From positions 1-17,636 of the forward strand of contig CAWFLT010000020.1 of the NCBI GenBank assembly GCA_963816795.1: a DNA stretch of 17,636 nt, read 5' to 3'. The stretch is from CAWFLT01 sp963816795 (lineage in GTDB: Bacteria; Acidobacteriota; Vicinamibacteria; Vicinamibacterales; SCN-69-37). Below, piece by piece: positions 1 to 8,083 of this stretch (position 1 is the first letter of the stretch; each line of letters begins with the position of its first letter). The position numbers and the translations under genes were made by a program. A model generated the notes under the pieces. The model was not told where the DNA came from and ran no database searches. It was given only the letters and a program-made list of their open reading frames with translations.

Positions 1-323
1 ACTTCGACGTTTTGAACTTCTAGACAACGAAGCGGCTTTCCCAGCCTTTGCTTGTTCCAGTGGCTATTGCTTAGTGCCCAGTCCTCTCAACATCCTCCGC
101 CCCCGACCGACACCCGCCTGACGATCGTGCGCGGCTCGACCTCGAAAATCACACCAGGTCCTCCAAAGCGCAGAGTACGCAGAAAGTGCGAAAAGAGACT
201 TCATGAGCCTTCCCCGCGAATCCCACCCGGATGCGCCAGACCGTCGCGTTCGGCACGATCCTTCCGACGGGTGCGTGCGTCGCGCCCCGCGGTGAAAATT
301 GCGGCATGGACGGAGACCACAAC
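1..323. other. Leading non-coding stretch, no recognisable gene
   Basis: I see no convincing gene here. A short frame open from the left edge (positions 2-121, plus strand) could be the tail of an upstream gene, but its translation resembles nothing I know. Around 169-200 there is an A/G-rich patch of three loosely similar 10-bp units (GCGCAGAGTA, CGCAGAAAGT, GCGAAAAGAG), which looks like decayed simple repeat. The interval must also carry the promoter of the Uma2 gene, but no clear -35/-10 pair stands out. The local base composition is less G+C-rich than the genes to the right, which fits intergenic DNA. Confidence 0.5.
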
Positions 324-884
324 ATGCTTCAGGAAACGTCTGGCCGGATGACGTCCGAGGACCTGTTGCTGTTGCCGGACGACGGGTTGCGCCACGAGCT
401 CATCGATGGAGTGCACTACGTGACCGCGTCGCCCGTGACCCGACATCAACGCATTCTGCGCAGGCTGGCTGTGGAGGTCGAGCTGTGGCTGCGCGACCAT
501 CCGATTGGCGAGATGTTCTTTGCGCCGCTCGACGTGGTGTTGACCCGCTACGACGTCGTCGTGCCGGACCTGATCTATGTGTCTGCCGAACGGTCCGAGG
601 GCATCGAAGAGAAGGGGCTTTTTGCCGCGCCGGATCTGGCGGTGGAGATCCTGTCGCCGTCGACCCGGCGGCGTGACGAGACGTTGAAGCGCCAGCTCTA
701 CGAGCGCGTCGGCGTTTCGGAGTACTGGCTCATCGATCCAGGCGGCGATCTCGTGTCGGTGTCGCGTCGAGACGGCGAGCGGTTGCTCCACGCGGAGGTC
801 CTCACCACCTTGCACGACGACACATTGACGTCGCCGCTGTTCCCCGGCTTTGTCTTGCGGCTTCGCGGGCTGTTCGAGCGATAG
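324..884 (+). CDS. Uma2 family endonuclease-fold protein (DUF820)
   Basis: Encodes about 186 residues of the Uma2/DUF820 family, which has a PD-(D/E)xK restriction-endonuclease-like fold. The cellular role of most members is unknown. Visible hallmarks are the N-terminal MTSEDLLLLPDDGLRHELIDG segment, a central VVPDLIYVS strand with the acidic residue, then DLAVEILSPST with the glutamate, and RDETLKRQLYERVGVSEYWLIDP, which supplies the lysine and the helix-strand end of the core. I place the start at ATG 324 because GGAG at 312-315 lies 8 nt upstream. ATG 306, in frame, has no ribosome site but cannot be excluded. The gene ends 6 nt before recQ, so the two are probably cotranscribed. Nothing marks it as a toxin or as part of an insertion sequence. 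Confidence 0.85.
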   Translation: MLQETSGRMTSEDLLLLPDDGLRHELIDGVHYVTASPVTRHQRILRRLAVEVELWLRDHPIGEMFFAPLDVVLTRYDVVVPDLIYVSAERSEGIEEKGLFAAPDLAVEILSPSTRRRDETLKRQLYERVGVSEYWLIDPGGDLVSVSRRDGERLLHAEVLTTLHDDTLTSPLFPGFVLRLRGLFER

Positions 885-890
885 CGCGGC

Positions 891-2741
891 GTGAGCGTCG
901 AAGTCCCGGCCACGCTGTCGTCCGTCCTCGAGCACTATTGGGGGTATTCGTCCTTTCGTCCCTTGCAGCGCGAGGCGATGGACGCGGTCCTCGCCGGCCG
1001 CGACTCGCTCCTGGTGTTGCCGACCGGCGGCGGCAAGTCGCTGTGCTTCCAGGCGCCGGCGCTCGTTGCCGATGGGCTCGCGATTGTGGTGTCGCCCTTG
1101 ATCTCGCTGATGAAAGATCAAGTCGATACGCTCGTGGGTAATGGCGTCGCGGCCGCCAGTTTCCACAGCGCGCTTGCACCCGAGGAGAAGAGCCGGGTGG
1201 CCGCGGGGATTCGCTCCGGGCACTACCGCCTGCTTTACGTCGCGCCCGAGCGTCTGGTCGGAGAGGGCAGCGACGGCTTCCTGTCGATGATTGGCGCCGC
1301 GCGTCCCGTCAGCTTCATCGCCATCGACGAAGCGCACTGCATCAGCCAATGGGGACACGACTTCCGTCCTGAGTACCGTCAACTCGCGCGGTTGCGCGAG
1401 CGCTGGCCGGCGGTCAGCCTGCACGCGTTCACCGCGACGGCGACCGCGCGCGTGCGGCAGGACATCGTGTCGCAGCTCGGATTACGACAGCCCGCCGAGT
1501 TTGTCGGCTCGTTCGACCGTCCGAACCTGGTCTATCGCGTCCTCGCGCGTTCGGGATTGAAGAAGCAGATTCAGGACGTACTGGCGCGTCACCGTGGCGA
1601 GGCCGGAATCATCTATTGTCAGTCGCGCCGCGAGGTCGACGATCTGGCGGCCTGGCTGGCCGGATTGGGCGTCCGAGCCGTGCCCTATCACGCCGGGTTA
1701 ACTGACGACGTGCGGCATCGTCATCAGGACGCGTTCCTGAATGAATCGGCTGACGTGGTCGTCGCGACGGTCGCCTTCGGGATGGGTATCGATCGATCGG
1801 ACGTCCGCTTCGTCGTCCACGCCGGAGCGCCGCAGTCGCTCGAACACTACCAGCAGGAATCGGGCCGGGCCGGCCGCGACGGCCTCGAAGCCGAGTGCGT
1901 GCTGTTCTATTCGAGCGCCGATTTCCTGAAATGGCGCGTGATGCTCGAGCGCAACGGTGAGTGGAACGATGCGCGCCGATCGCTCATGCGCGACATGGAG
2001 CGGTACGCGGCGAGTGTCGGCTGCCGGCACAAGCGCCTCGTGAGCTATTTCGGCGAGACGTATCCGGCTGCCGACTGCTCGGCGTGTGACGCGTGTCTCG
2101 GTGAGCTCGAGTCGACGCCGGATCCGGTCACGATGGCGCGCAAGATTCTCTCGGCGGTGGCGCGGGTCGGCCAGCGTTATGGTGTGGCGTACGTGACGAC
2201 GGTGCTTCGCGGCAACGAGAGCGAGCAGGTGACAGCGCGAGGGCACCAGTCGCTCTCGGTCTTTGGCCTGCTGAAGGGCGCCACGGTGGACGAGATTCGC
2301 GGCTACATCGATCAGATGATGGCGCGCGGACTGCTGCGACAGACCGACGACGAGTTTCCGGTGCTGGGGCTGACGGCAGACGGGATCGCGCTGATGAGGG
2401 ACGCCGCCGCGATGCCGGATCTGGTTCTCGCGCGCCAGCGCAAGCCGGAGAAGGGGCAGCAGAAGCGATCACGGGTCGAGACAGAGTCGTGGGACGGCGT
2501 CGACCGCGATCTTTTCGAGCGCCTGCGCGGCCTGCGCCTTCGCATTGCGCGCGACCGTCATGTCCCGCCGTACGTCATCTTCCACGACCGCACACTGCGC
2601 GAGCTCGCGCGCCTCAAGCCGACCAATCTCGACATGCTGCGCCACGTGTACGGCGTCGGCGATCGCAAGGTCGACGAGCTCGGCGAGGACATCGTGGCGA
2701 CGATCAGGAGCCACTCGGCGGGTACATCGGCGGTACGGTAG
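891..2741 (+). CDS. recQ: ATP-dependent DNA helicase RecQ
   Basis: A complete 616-residue 3'-5' superfamily-2 DNA helicase, acting in recombination and replication-fork repair. The N-terminal motif FRPLQREAM (motif 0), Walker A LPTGGGKS (Lys49), DEAH box (146-149) followed by the aromatic-rich loop CISQWGHDFRPEY, motif III FTATAT, motif IV region IIYCQSR, motif V VATVAFGMGID and motif VI QESGRAGRDG are all intact. A zinc-binding module uses Cys378, Cys396, Cys399 and Cys402. A winged-helix RQC region follows, and residues about 540-610 form an HRDC domain (LFERLRGLRLRIARD...VGDRKVDELG). Length and domain order match classical RecQ. The start is GTG, without a good Shine-Dalgarno, 6 nt after the Uma2 stop. 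The last eight residues are encoded by the beginning of a GGTAC repeat patch and may be recent additions. Confidence 0.96.
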   Translation: MSVEVPATLSSVLEHYWGYSSFRPLQREAMDAVLAGRDSLLVLPTGGGKSLCFQAPALVADGLAIVVSPLISLMKDQVDTLVGNGVAAASFHSALAPEEKSRVAAGIRSGHYRLLYVAPERLVGEGSDGFLSMIGAARPVSFIAIDEAHCISQWGHDFRPEYRQLARLRERWPAVSLHAFTATATARVRQDIVSQLGLRQPAEFVGSFDRPNLVYRVLARSGLKKQIQDVLARHRGEAGIIYCQSRREVDDLAAWLAGLGVRAVPYHAGLTDDVRHRHQDAFLNESADVVVATVAFGMGIDRSDVRFVVHAGAPQSLEHYQQESGRAGRDGLEAECVLFYSSADFLKWRVMLERNGEWNDARRSLMRDMERYAASVGCRHKRLVSYFGETYPAADCSACDACLGELESTPDPVTMARKILSAVARVGQRYGVAYVTTVLRGNESEQVTARGHQSLSVFGLLKGATVDEIRGYIDQMMARGLLRQTDDEFPVLGLTADGIALMRDAAAMPDLVLARQRKPEKGQQKRSRVETESWDGVDRDLFERLRGLRLRIARDRHVPPYVIFHDRTLRELARLKPTNLDMLRHVYGVGDRKVDELGEDIVATIRSHSAGTSAVR

Positions 2742-2772
2742 GTACAACGGGTACGAGGGTACGAAGGGTACG
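2719..2772. repeat. GGTAC repeat patch, about 9-bp period
   Basis: GGTAC occurs six times, beginning at 2721, 2732, 2741, 2750, 2758 and 2767, so the period is 8-11 bp with degenerate spacer bases. The patch starts inside the recQ coding sequence, supplies its TAG stop (2739-2741) and continues into the gap before the DUF2277 gene. It is too irregular for a CRISPR and shows no long hairpin. Confidence 0.8.
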
Positions 2773-2814
2773 CGCTGCGTTGCCTTTTTGTGCCGGCCTT
2801 GCCACTATCTCTTC

Positions 2815-3099
2815 ATGTGCCGCAACATCCGCACGCTCTTCAATTTCGACCCGCCCGCCACCGACGAGGAGATCCGCGCGGCCTCCCTGCAATTCGTTCG
2901 AAAGCTGAGTGGATTCACCAATCCCTCCAGGGCGAACGAGGCCGCCTTCAACACCGCGATCGACCAGGTCGCAGCGACCGCGCGTGAATTGATCGATTCG
3001 CTCACCACCACTGCGCCGACCCGCGATCGGGAGGAGTGGGCCGCGAAGGCCAAGGCCCGAGCGGCAGAGCGGTATGGGCGAGGCCCGATCGCTATCTGA
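2815..3099 (+). CDS. DUF2277 family protein
   Basis: A 94-residue protein matching DUF2277 along its whole length. It opens with the family signature MCRNIRTLFNFDPPATDEEI, continues through LQFVRKLSGFTNPSRANEAAFN, and ends with the TRDREEWAAKAKARAAERYG tail. The family is small, soluble, largely helical and of unknown function. The CRN start is its most conserved part and marks ATG 2815 as the true start, although the frame is open further upstream. The gene follows recQ by 73 nt containing the GGTAC repeats. Its 3' end overlaps the 3' end of the convergent minus-strand gene by 8 nt. Confidence 0.92.
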   Translation: MCRNIRTLFNFDPPATDEEIRAASLQFVRKLSGFTNPSRANEAAFNTAIDQVAATARELIDSLTTTAPTRDREEWAAKAKARAAERYGRGPIAI

Positions 3100-3490
3100 G
3101 GCTCTGCCGCCGCACTTCGAGGAAGAGTGGTGCGGCGCCGAGGACGCCGACAATACCGGGGGTCCACCAGCGGCCGCTGTTGATGACGATGAACTCGAGA
3201 TGCTCGCCGGGCTCGATGGTGAAGTGGATGTTCTTCCACACGAGCGTGTTGTGGACGCGCAGATGATGGCGGCCGGGCTCGAGGTCCTGGGTCATCCACT
3301 CGCCGAACACGAGGGTCACCTTCGGGCCGCCATCGAGGCGGACGATGACCTGCCGCTGGCCGATGTCTTTCGGGTGTTCGCGGCTGACGGTGATCGTCGC
3401 CCGAAGATCGTCGGGGACGTCGCGGGCGCGGACGCCTGGAGCTGCCGCCGCCGGAGGACCCGGCCCGCGGTCGTATTGCGTGGAGCCCAC
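3092..3490 (-). CDS. Uncharacterised beta-rich conserved protein
   Basis: A 132-residue protein I cannot assign to a named family. The first 25 residues are low-complexity (Pro/Ala/Gly). The rest alternates short strands, with a core ATITVSREHPKDIGQRQV, VIVRLDGG, LEPGRHHLRVHNTLVWKN and FTIEPGEHLEFIV. This pattern recalls small beta-sandwich or PEGA-like carbohydrate-binding modules, where a 'pay-out' loop PGxHxLxxxN is common. No signal peptide is evident, but the C-terminal GIVGVLGAAPLFLEV stretch is hydrophobic and could be a membrane-associated helix. The start is GTG, with no alternative start before the conserved part. The stop lies inside the end of the convergent DUF2277 gene. Function is unknown. 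Confidence 0.72.
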   Translation of the reverse strand: MGSTQYDRGPGPPAAAAPGVRARDVPDDLRATITVSREHPKDIGQRQVIVRLDGGPKVTLVFGEWMTQDLEPGRHHLRVHNTLVWKNIHFTIEPGEHLEFIVINSGRWWTPGIVGVLGAAPLFLEVRRQSLR

Positions 3491-3550
3491 GACGGCAGTT
3501 TACGACGATCGGGAACCGATAACGCGCCGCGTCCGTCCTCTCCTGGGTAG

Positions 3551-3574
3551 TAGATAGTGTTACTATCTAGATAG
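3551..3574. promoter_or_regulatory. PadR-type operator, three alternating half-sites
   Basis: TAGATAGTGTTACTATCTA (3551-3569) is a perfect inverted repeat with 8-bp arms and a GTT centre. Its right arm is shared with a second perfect palindrome, CTATCTAGATAG (3563-3574). The result is three successive half-sites (forward, reverse, forward). A plausible -10 element, TACTAT (3561-3566), lies inside the array, so a bound dimer would block the promoter. The site stands 26 bp before the preferred start of the PadR gene, as expected for autorepression. Confidence 0.75.
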
Positions 3575-3599
3575 CATGACTTTCCATGGAGCGGTCCGA

Positions 3600-3917
3600 A
3601 TGAAATTGCTGTCGGTTGCCGCGCTGACCGTCCTGCACGCGGTGGCGCGGGGCACGTCGCACGGATTCGACATCATCGACGAGACGAATCTGCCGGGCGG
3701 CACGGTCTATCCGGCGCTGAGCCGCCTCGAGCGCGACGGCCTCGTCGCCTCGAGCTGGGAGCCTGCCGAGGACGCACGCCGAGAGGGGCGGCCGCCGCGG
3801 CGTAACTACGCCGTCACCCGCGTCGGCCTGACGACGCTCAACGAGGCCCTCGAGCGACTGCATGCGATGAAGCCGGTCCGTCGTGCCGTCACCGCCACGG
3901 CAAAGCCACGGCAATGA
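3600..3917 (+). CDS. PadR family transcriptional regulator
   Basis: A 105-residue DNA-binding regulator with a PadR winged helix. The recognition region reads SHGFDIIDETNLPGGTVYPALSRLERDGLV, followed by the wing GRPPRRNYAVTRVG and a short C-terminal helix for dimerisation (LTTLNEALERLHAM). I prefer ATG 3600, giving MKLLSVAAL, because GGAG at 3588-3591 sits 8 nt upstream. The in-frame ATG 3576 would abut the operator and leave no leader. The stop overlaps the permease start (ATGA, 3914-3917), so the two are translationally coupled. PadR/ADOP pairs are common in Acidobacteriota, and the regulator is inferred to repress its own operon from the palindromes at 3551-3574. The ligand is unknown. Confidence 0.9.
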   Translation: MKLLSVAALTVLHAVARGTSHGFDIIDETNLPGGTVYPALSRLERDGLVASSWEPAEDARREGRPPRRNYAVTRVGLTTLNEALERLHAMKPVRRAVTATAKPRQ

Positions 3918-6597
3918 CGGAGTCGACTTCGCCACCCTCGATCCGCGCCAGCCGATGGCTCGTCGCGTTTGCCTGGCTGGTCCCGTCCACCGACCGTGAT
4001 GCATGGCGACGCGAGTGGGATGGGGAACTGGCCTACTTCACGCGGATGGCGGTCGCCGCCAATCGTCCGCTCGGGCGCTGGTGGCTGGCGCGGCGGCTGA
4101 CCGCCGCGTTGCAACACGCCCTCTGGCTGCGAGGACAGACCATGACGCTTCGAGATACCGGCCGCGACACCCGCCAGGCCATCCGCGTGCTGGCGCGCCG
4201 CCCCGGATTCACGCTCGCCTCGGTCCTCACGCTCGCGATCGGGATCGGCGGCACGACGGTCATCTTCAGCGCGATGCAGGCGGTCTTCTGGCGGCCGCTG
4301 CCGTATCCCGATCCAGACGCGCTGGTGATGGTGTCGACGACGACCGCCGCGCGGCCCGAGGGGGCCCGCCCCAACAGCGTCTCGCCGGCGGACTTCTTCG
4401 ACTGGCGTGCGCAGTCCAGCCACGTTCTCGGCACTGGCGGCGGTACGGGACGATAGCTACGCGCTTCAGGAAGCGGACGGCGCGGAACAGATCTCCGGAA
4501 CCGCGGTCTCCCCGTCGTTCTTCGCCGTGTTCGGGATGTCGCCGGAGATTGGCCGCGCCCTGTCCGCCGGCGACGGCGAAGCGGGCGCATCTCCCGTCGT
4601 GGTGTTGAGCCACGCACTCTGGCAACGCCGCTACGGCGCCGATCGCGCGGTGGTGGGCCGCTCGATCGTGCTCGACGGGCAGGCGCGCGAAGTCGTCGGC
4701 GTCATGCCGAAGGCGATGAACTTTCCGCTCGGCACCGAGGCCTGGACGCCGCTCGTGCTGACGACGGACGACATCACGCGCCAACGCGGCGCTCACTATC
4801 TGTCGGTCGTCGGCAGGATCGGTGCGGCGGCGGGGCTCCCGGCCGCGCGCGCGGACTTGGCCGCGATTGCGGACCGCCTCGCGAAACAGTATCCACGCAC
4901 CAACGAAGGCTCGCGCGTCTCGGTCGCGCCGCTGCGCGCGGGTATCGTCGGCGACGAAGTCGCGCCAGGAATGCGGCTGCTCCTCGGCGCCGTCGGTCTC
5001 GTCTTTCTCGTGGCCTGCGTCAATGTCTCGAGCCTGGTGCTGGGCATGGCGCTCGGGCGGAGCCGCGAAATCGCGGTCCGTGCCGCCCTCGGCGCGTCGC
5101 GGTTCCGGTTGCTCCGCGGTCTGTTCGTCGAAAGCGTGCTGTTGGCCGGTACGGGCGGGCTCGCCGGCGTGATGCTGGCGATGATCGGGACCCGCCTGAT
5201 TGCGGGACTGGAGACGGCAGGCATCGCGATGCTCGACGAAGCACGGGTGGACGCGACCGTGCTCCTCTTCGCTGGCGTGGCGACGCTCGCCGCCGCGTGC
5301 CTGTTTGGCCTGTTGCCTGCGCTGCGCGCCTCGCGCGATCTGAATGGCGCGCTCGCCGCCGGCACGCGCACGACGCACGATCGCGGACGCATCCGCGCAC
5401 GCAGTGTTCTCGTCGCCGTCGAGATTTCGCTTGCGGTGGCGCTCCTGGTCGCGGCCGGGCTGCTTGGGCGCAGCTTCTTCGGGCTCCTGCGGACGCCGCT
5501 CGGGATTGATCCTCGCGGCGTCCAGACCGTCTCGGTGTCGCTGCCGACCGCTACCTACAAGGACCTCGACCGGCGCGCCCTCTTCGTCGAGCGAGTGCTG
5601 GCCAGCGTGGCGGCGCGCCCGGACGTCGAGGCGGCCGGCGCGATCTTCGGACTGCCGCTGACGGACTTCACCTACGCGATCAGTGGCTATCAACGTGACG
5701 CCGAAGTGCTTTCTCCCGCCGACCAGGGGCGGTTGAGTCTCAACGTACGCGTCGTCACGCCGGCATTCTTTCGCGCGCTTGGGGTCCCGATCGTGGCCGG
5801 TCGCGATTTCGGCGCCGGCGACCGGCGCGGCGCTCCGCCGGTGGCGATCCTCAACGACAGCGCGGCGCGGCTGTACTTTCCGGGGGTTGGCGCCGCCGGA
5901 GTCGTCGGCCACCGCGTCGTCGTCGGCACGCGGCTCGGCCTGGGCGGCGAGCGAGCCGGCGGAGAGATCGTCGGCGTCGCCGGCGACGTTCGCGATCTCG
6001 GGCCGGGATCGGCCGCGCGGCCGACCATCTATCTCGCGCACGCGCAGTACCCGATGGGCTTTCTCACGATCGCGGCGCGCGCGCCTGGGGCGCGAGACGA
6101 TCTCCTTCGTGCGCTTCGATCCGCGGTGGCCGCGGTCGATCCCACGGTGCCGGTGTTCCGCGAGCGTACGATGGAACAGTTCGCGTCGCGCCTGCTGGCC
6201 CAGCCGCGGCTCTACCTCACCCTGCTCGCCGTCTTCGCCGTGACCGCGGTCGCACTGGCGGCGATTGGGATCTACGGGGTGATGGCGCAGAACGTCGTGG
6301 CGAGGTCGCGCGAAATCGGCGTGAGGATGGCCCTCGGCGCGACCCGGCAGGATGTCGTGTCGATGATCATCCGCGCGGCGGGCCGTCTGACGGCAATCGG
6401 CGTGGTCGCTGGCTTCACCCTCGCGATCCTGGCCCGTCCCGCCATCGCACGAGTGATTGTCGGCGTGCCGCCGGCAGACGGATTGATCATATCTGGCAGT
6501 GGGTCTGGCCACGCTCGGGATGGCGCTCGCTGCGGCGTGGGTGCCGGCGCGGCGCGCCGCGAAAGTCGATCCGGTCGGATCGCTCCGCGCGGAATAA
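3914..6597 (+). pseudogene. ADOP/MacB-FtsX-type ABC transporter permease, two frame breaks
   Basis: A large permease of the acidobacterial duplicated-orphan (ADOP) type, with two FtsX-like halves around MacB-like periplasmic domains and no ATPase next door. Such proteins are thought to work with a separate ATPase in export or lipoprotein/lipid handling. The N-terminal cytosolic part has WRREWDGELAYF, then the first membrane helix (GFTLASVLTLAIGIGG). Membrane segments recur around 4975-5215, 5260-5320, 5400-5480, 6210-6290 and 6390-6580, with the family motifs GRSREIAVRAALGAS and ARSREIGVRMALGAT. The frame breaks near 4421 (after DWRAQSS, before TFSALAAVRD) and near 6498 (after DGLIISG, before VGLATLGM). 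Each is repaired by dropping one base, giving 893 residues and the typical ending VPARRAAKVDPVGSLRAE at TAA 6595-6597. As written, the pieces are 3914-4456 and about 4407-6614. It overlaps the PadR gene by 4 nt. Confidence 0.9.
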
Positions 6598-6603
6598 TGG
6601 GGT

Positions 6604-7472
6604 GTGGCGACTGACGTCGAGGCCGAGATCGACCGGCTGTATCAACTTCCACTCAGCGAGTTCACGGGAGCGCGCAATGCCTTGGCCAAGACGGCGGGCG
6701 CACGCGCGGCCGAGATCAAGAGCGCTCGAGAAACCGAGCGCGGCGGCCTGGGCGGTCAATCAGGTCTACTGGCGGCAACGCAAACTCTACGATCGGCTCG
6801 TCACGGCCGCCGAGCGGCTCCGGGCGACGCATGCGAAGCGGATCGGCGGGCACGAGGCCGATACCGTTGCCGCGGAGACCGCGCATCGCGCCGCGGTGAC
6901 GAACGCGGCTGACGCGGCGCGCGACCTGCTCCGGCAGGCGGGCGATGTGGCGACGCCCGCGACGCTGATCGCGGTCAGTGAGACGCTGGGCGCGCTGCCC
7001 GGGAGCGAGCGCCCGGGCCGGCTCACGCGTCCCCTCCGGCCTCAGGGTTTCGAGGCGCTCGCCGGGCTGCTCGCTGGTGCGGCGGCCGCGCCCGGCTCGC
7101 CGGGCCGAGATCACGCCGTTTCCGACTAAAGCGGCGCGAGAGAAGTCCGGCGAAACCGAGGCCGCCAAGAAGAGACGCGAGGCCGCGGACGCTGAACGCG
7201 AGGCGGCTGCGCGCGCGCGCGAGGCCTCCCGCGTCGAAGAGGAACTAAGGAAGGCTCGCGCGACTGAGCGCGACGCCGAGGCCGCCCTCGAGCGCGCCAC
7301 GAAGGACCTGGCGGCGGCCGAGCGCGAGCACGCCCGGTTGACCAAGGCCCTCGAGGACGCCGGCGACGCGATGATTGCGCTCGGCAAAGATCTCAACCGC
7401 CGCCAGCGCGAGGCCGATCAAGCCGCGATCGCCCGCGCCCGGATCGAGCACGAACTCGCGCGCCTCCGTTAA
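6604..7472 (+). pseudogene. Uncharacterised helical/coiled-coil protein, two frame breaks
   Basis: Reads as one 288-residue protein if one base is skipped near 6721 and another near 7106. The N-terminal half (IDRLYQLPLSEFTGARNALA, then LEKPSAAAWAVNQVYWRQR) belongs to a conserved hypothetical family I recall from Acidobacteriota and actinobacteria, with no known function. The middle is alanine-rich helical and ends in GRLTRPLRPQGFEALAGLLAG. After a short EITPFPTKAA linker, the C-terminal third (7150-7470) is a highly charged Glu/Arg/Ala coiled coil with obvious heptads. No signal peptide or membrane segment is seen. The GTG start lies 6 nt after the reconstructed permease stop, so it is probably the last gene of the PadR-permease unit. 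The unbroken pieces as written are 6604-6912, about 6722-7129 and about 7107-7472. Confidence 0.75.
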
Positions 7473-7485
7473 CCACCCGGGTGAC

Positions 7486-7545
7486 AAGCACGGGAAGTCC
7501 GTAGTGAAAAGCACGTGAGGTCCCGAGTGAGGGACCTCATGTGCT
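7486..7545. repeat. Threefold 15-bp repeat forming a hairpin
   Basis: AAGCACGGGAAGTCC (7486-7500) recurs 23 bp later as AAGCACGTGAGGTCC (7509-7523), with two mismatches, and again in inverted orientation over 7531-7546. The second and third copies form the adjacent hairpin. The unit looks like a small palindromic intergenic element rather than coding sequence. Confidence 0.55.
7510..7545. terminator. Bidirectional terminator-like hairpin
   Basis: AGCACGTGAGGTCCC (7510-7524) pairs with GGGACCTCATGTGCT (7531-7545) across a 6-nt GAGTGA loop: 15 pairs with a single G-T wobble. An A-run (7507-7510) flanks the left arm, and CTT follows the right. It sits exactly between the convergent coiled-coil and PepSY genes, touching the stop of the latter, so it could end transcription from both sides. 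The U-tract is short, so efficiency is uncertain. Confidence 0.7.
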
Positions 7546-7546
7546 C

Positions 7547-8083
7547 TTAAGTCCGGACCTCAAGGTGTCTCGCCATCGCCCGCCGGCGTCGCTTCGCGCC
7601 GAACGGCACCCACCACATCCACAGGCCACCCAGCCAGAGCAGCAAGACGCAGATGCCGGTCGGCAGGAACAGGCCGAGCTTGGTCCAGTCGCCGGCGAAG
7701 AACGAGCCGTCGTGGATCGACTCGATGAAATCGGACCGGCGGTACGCGGTCTGGAGAATGGCGCCGGTGCCGAGATCGACCTGCACTTCGTAGCCGTTGT
7801 GCAGCCAGACTTTCACCATCCCGCGGCCCGGTCGCACGTCCAGGCGGTTCACGTCGTCCCAGCCCTTCACGTTCATGCCGTCGACGGTCTTTACGCGGTC
7901 GAGCACATCGTTCAGCGACAACGCTGGCGCCTTGCCGGTCCCGCGAACTTCCGCGGGCTGCACCCAGGTCCACTGCTTCTTCATCTGCAGCAGCAGGCCG
8001 GTCAGGATCATGACCCCGAGTGGGATGGAGATCCCAAAGGCGACCCAGTAGTGAATCTTGCGATTGAGTACGTTGAACGACAT
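7547..8083 (-). CDS. Small PepSY-associated membrane protein
   Basis: A 178-residue inner-membrane protein. Residues about 8-31 (RKIHYWVAFGISIPLGVMILTGLLLQ) form the first membrane helix, and LGLFLPTGICVLLLWLGGLWMWWV near 145-168 the second, followed by a basic KRRRR tail. Between them is one PepSY-like domain: LSLNDVLDRVKTVDG, VNRLDVRPGRGMVKVWLHNGYEVQVDLGTG, and RRSDFIESIHDGSFFAG. Larger relatives (PiuB-like, iron-regulated) have four helices and two PepSY domains, so this is the half-size form. Conserved histidines near the membrane (KIHYW, SIHDG) could bind haem, but this is inference. ATG 8083 has GGAG 8 nt upstream. An upstream in-frame extension lacks conserved features. It is divergent from the exported-protein gene at 8200. 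Confidence 0.85.
   Translation of the reverse strand: MSFNVLNRKIHYWVAFGISIPLGVMILTGLLLQMKKQWTWVQPAEVRGTGKAPALSLNDVLDRVKTVDGMNVKGWDDVNRLDVRPGRGMVKVWLHNGYEVQVDLGTGAILQTAYRRSDFIESIHDGSFFAGDWTKLGLFLPTGICVLLLWLGGLWMWWVPFGAKRRRRAMARHLEVRT

Noticed and set aside
201..1424. 407-codon minus-strand frame opposite Uma2 and recQ
   Set aside because: No recognisable domain and antisense to two confident genes.
2719..2772. CRISPR-like array
   Set aside because: Units are five bases with irregular 3-6 bp spacers, far from repeat-spacer dimensions, and there are no cas genes.
4406..4424. Programmed +1 frameshift signal in the permease
   Set aside because: No slippery codon, rare stop context or stimulatory structure is shared with the other five breaks, so it is not claimed as recoding.
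4266..6512. Very long open frame on the minus strand opposite the permease
   Set aside because: The translation is low-complexity Arg/Asp/His-rich with no family features. It is the expected antisense shadow of a G+C-rich gene.
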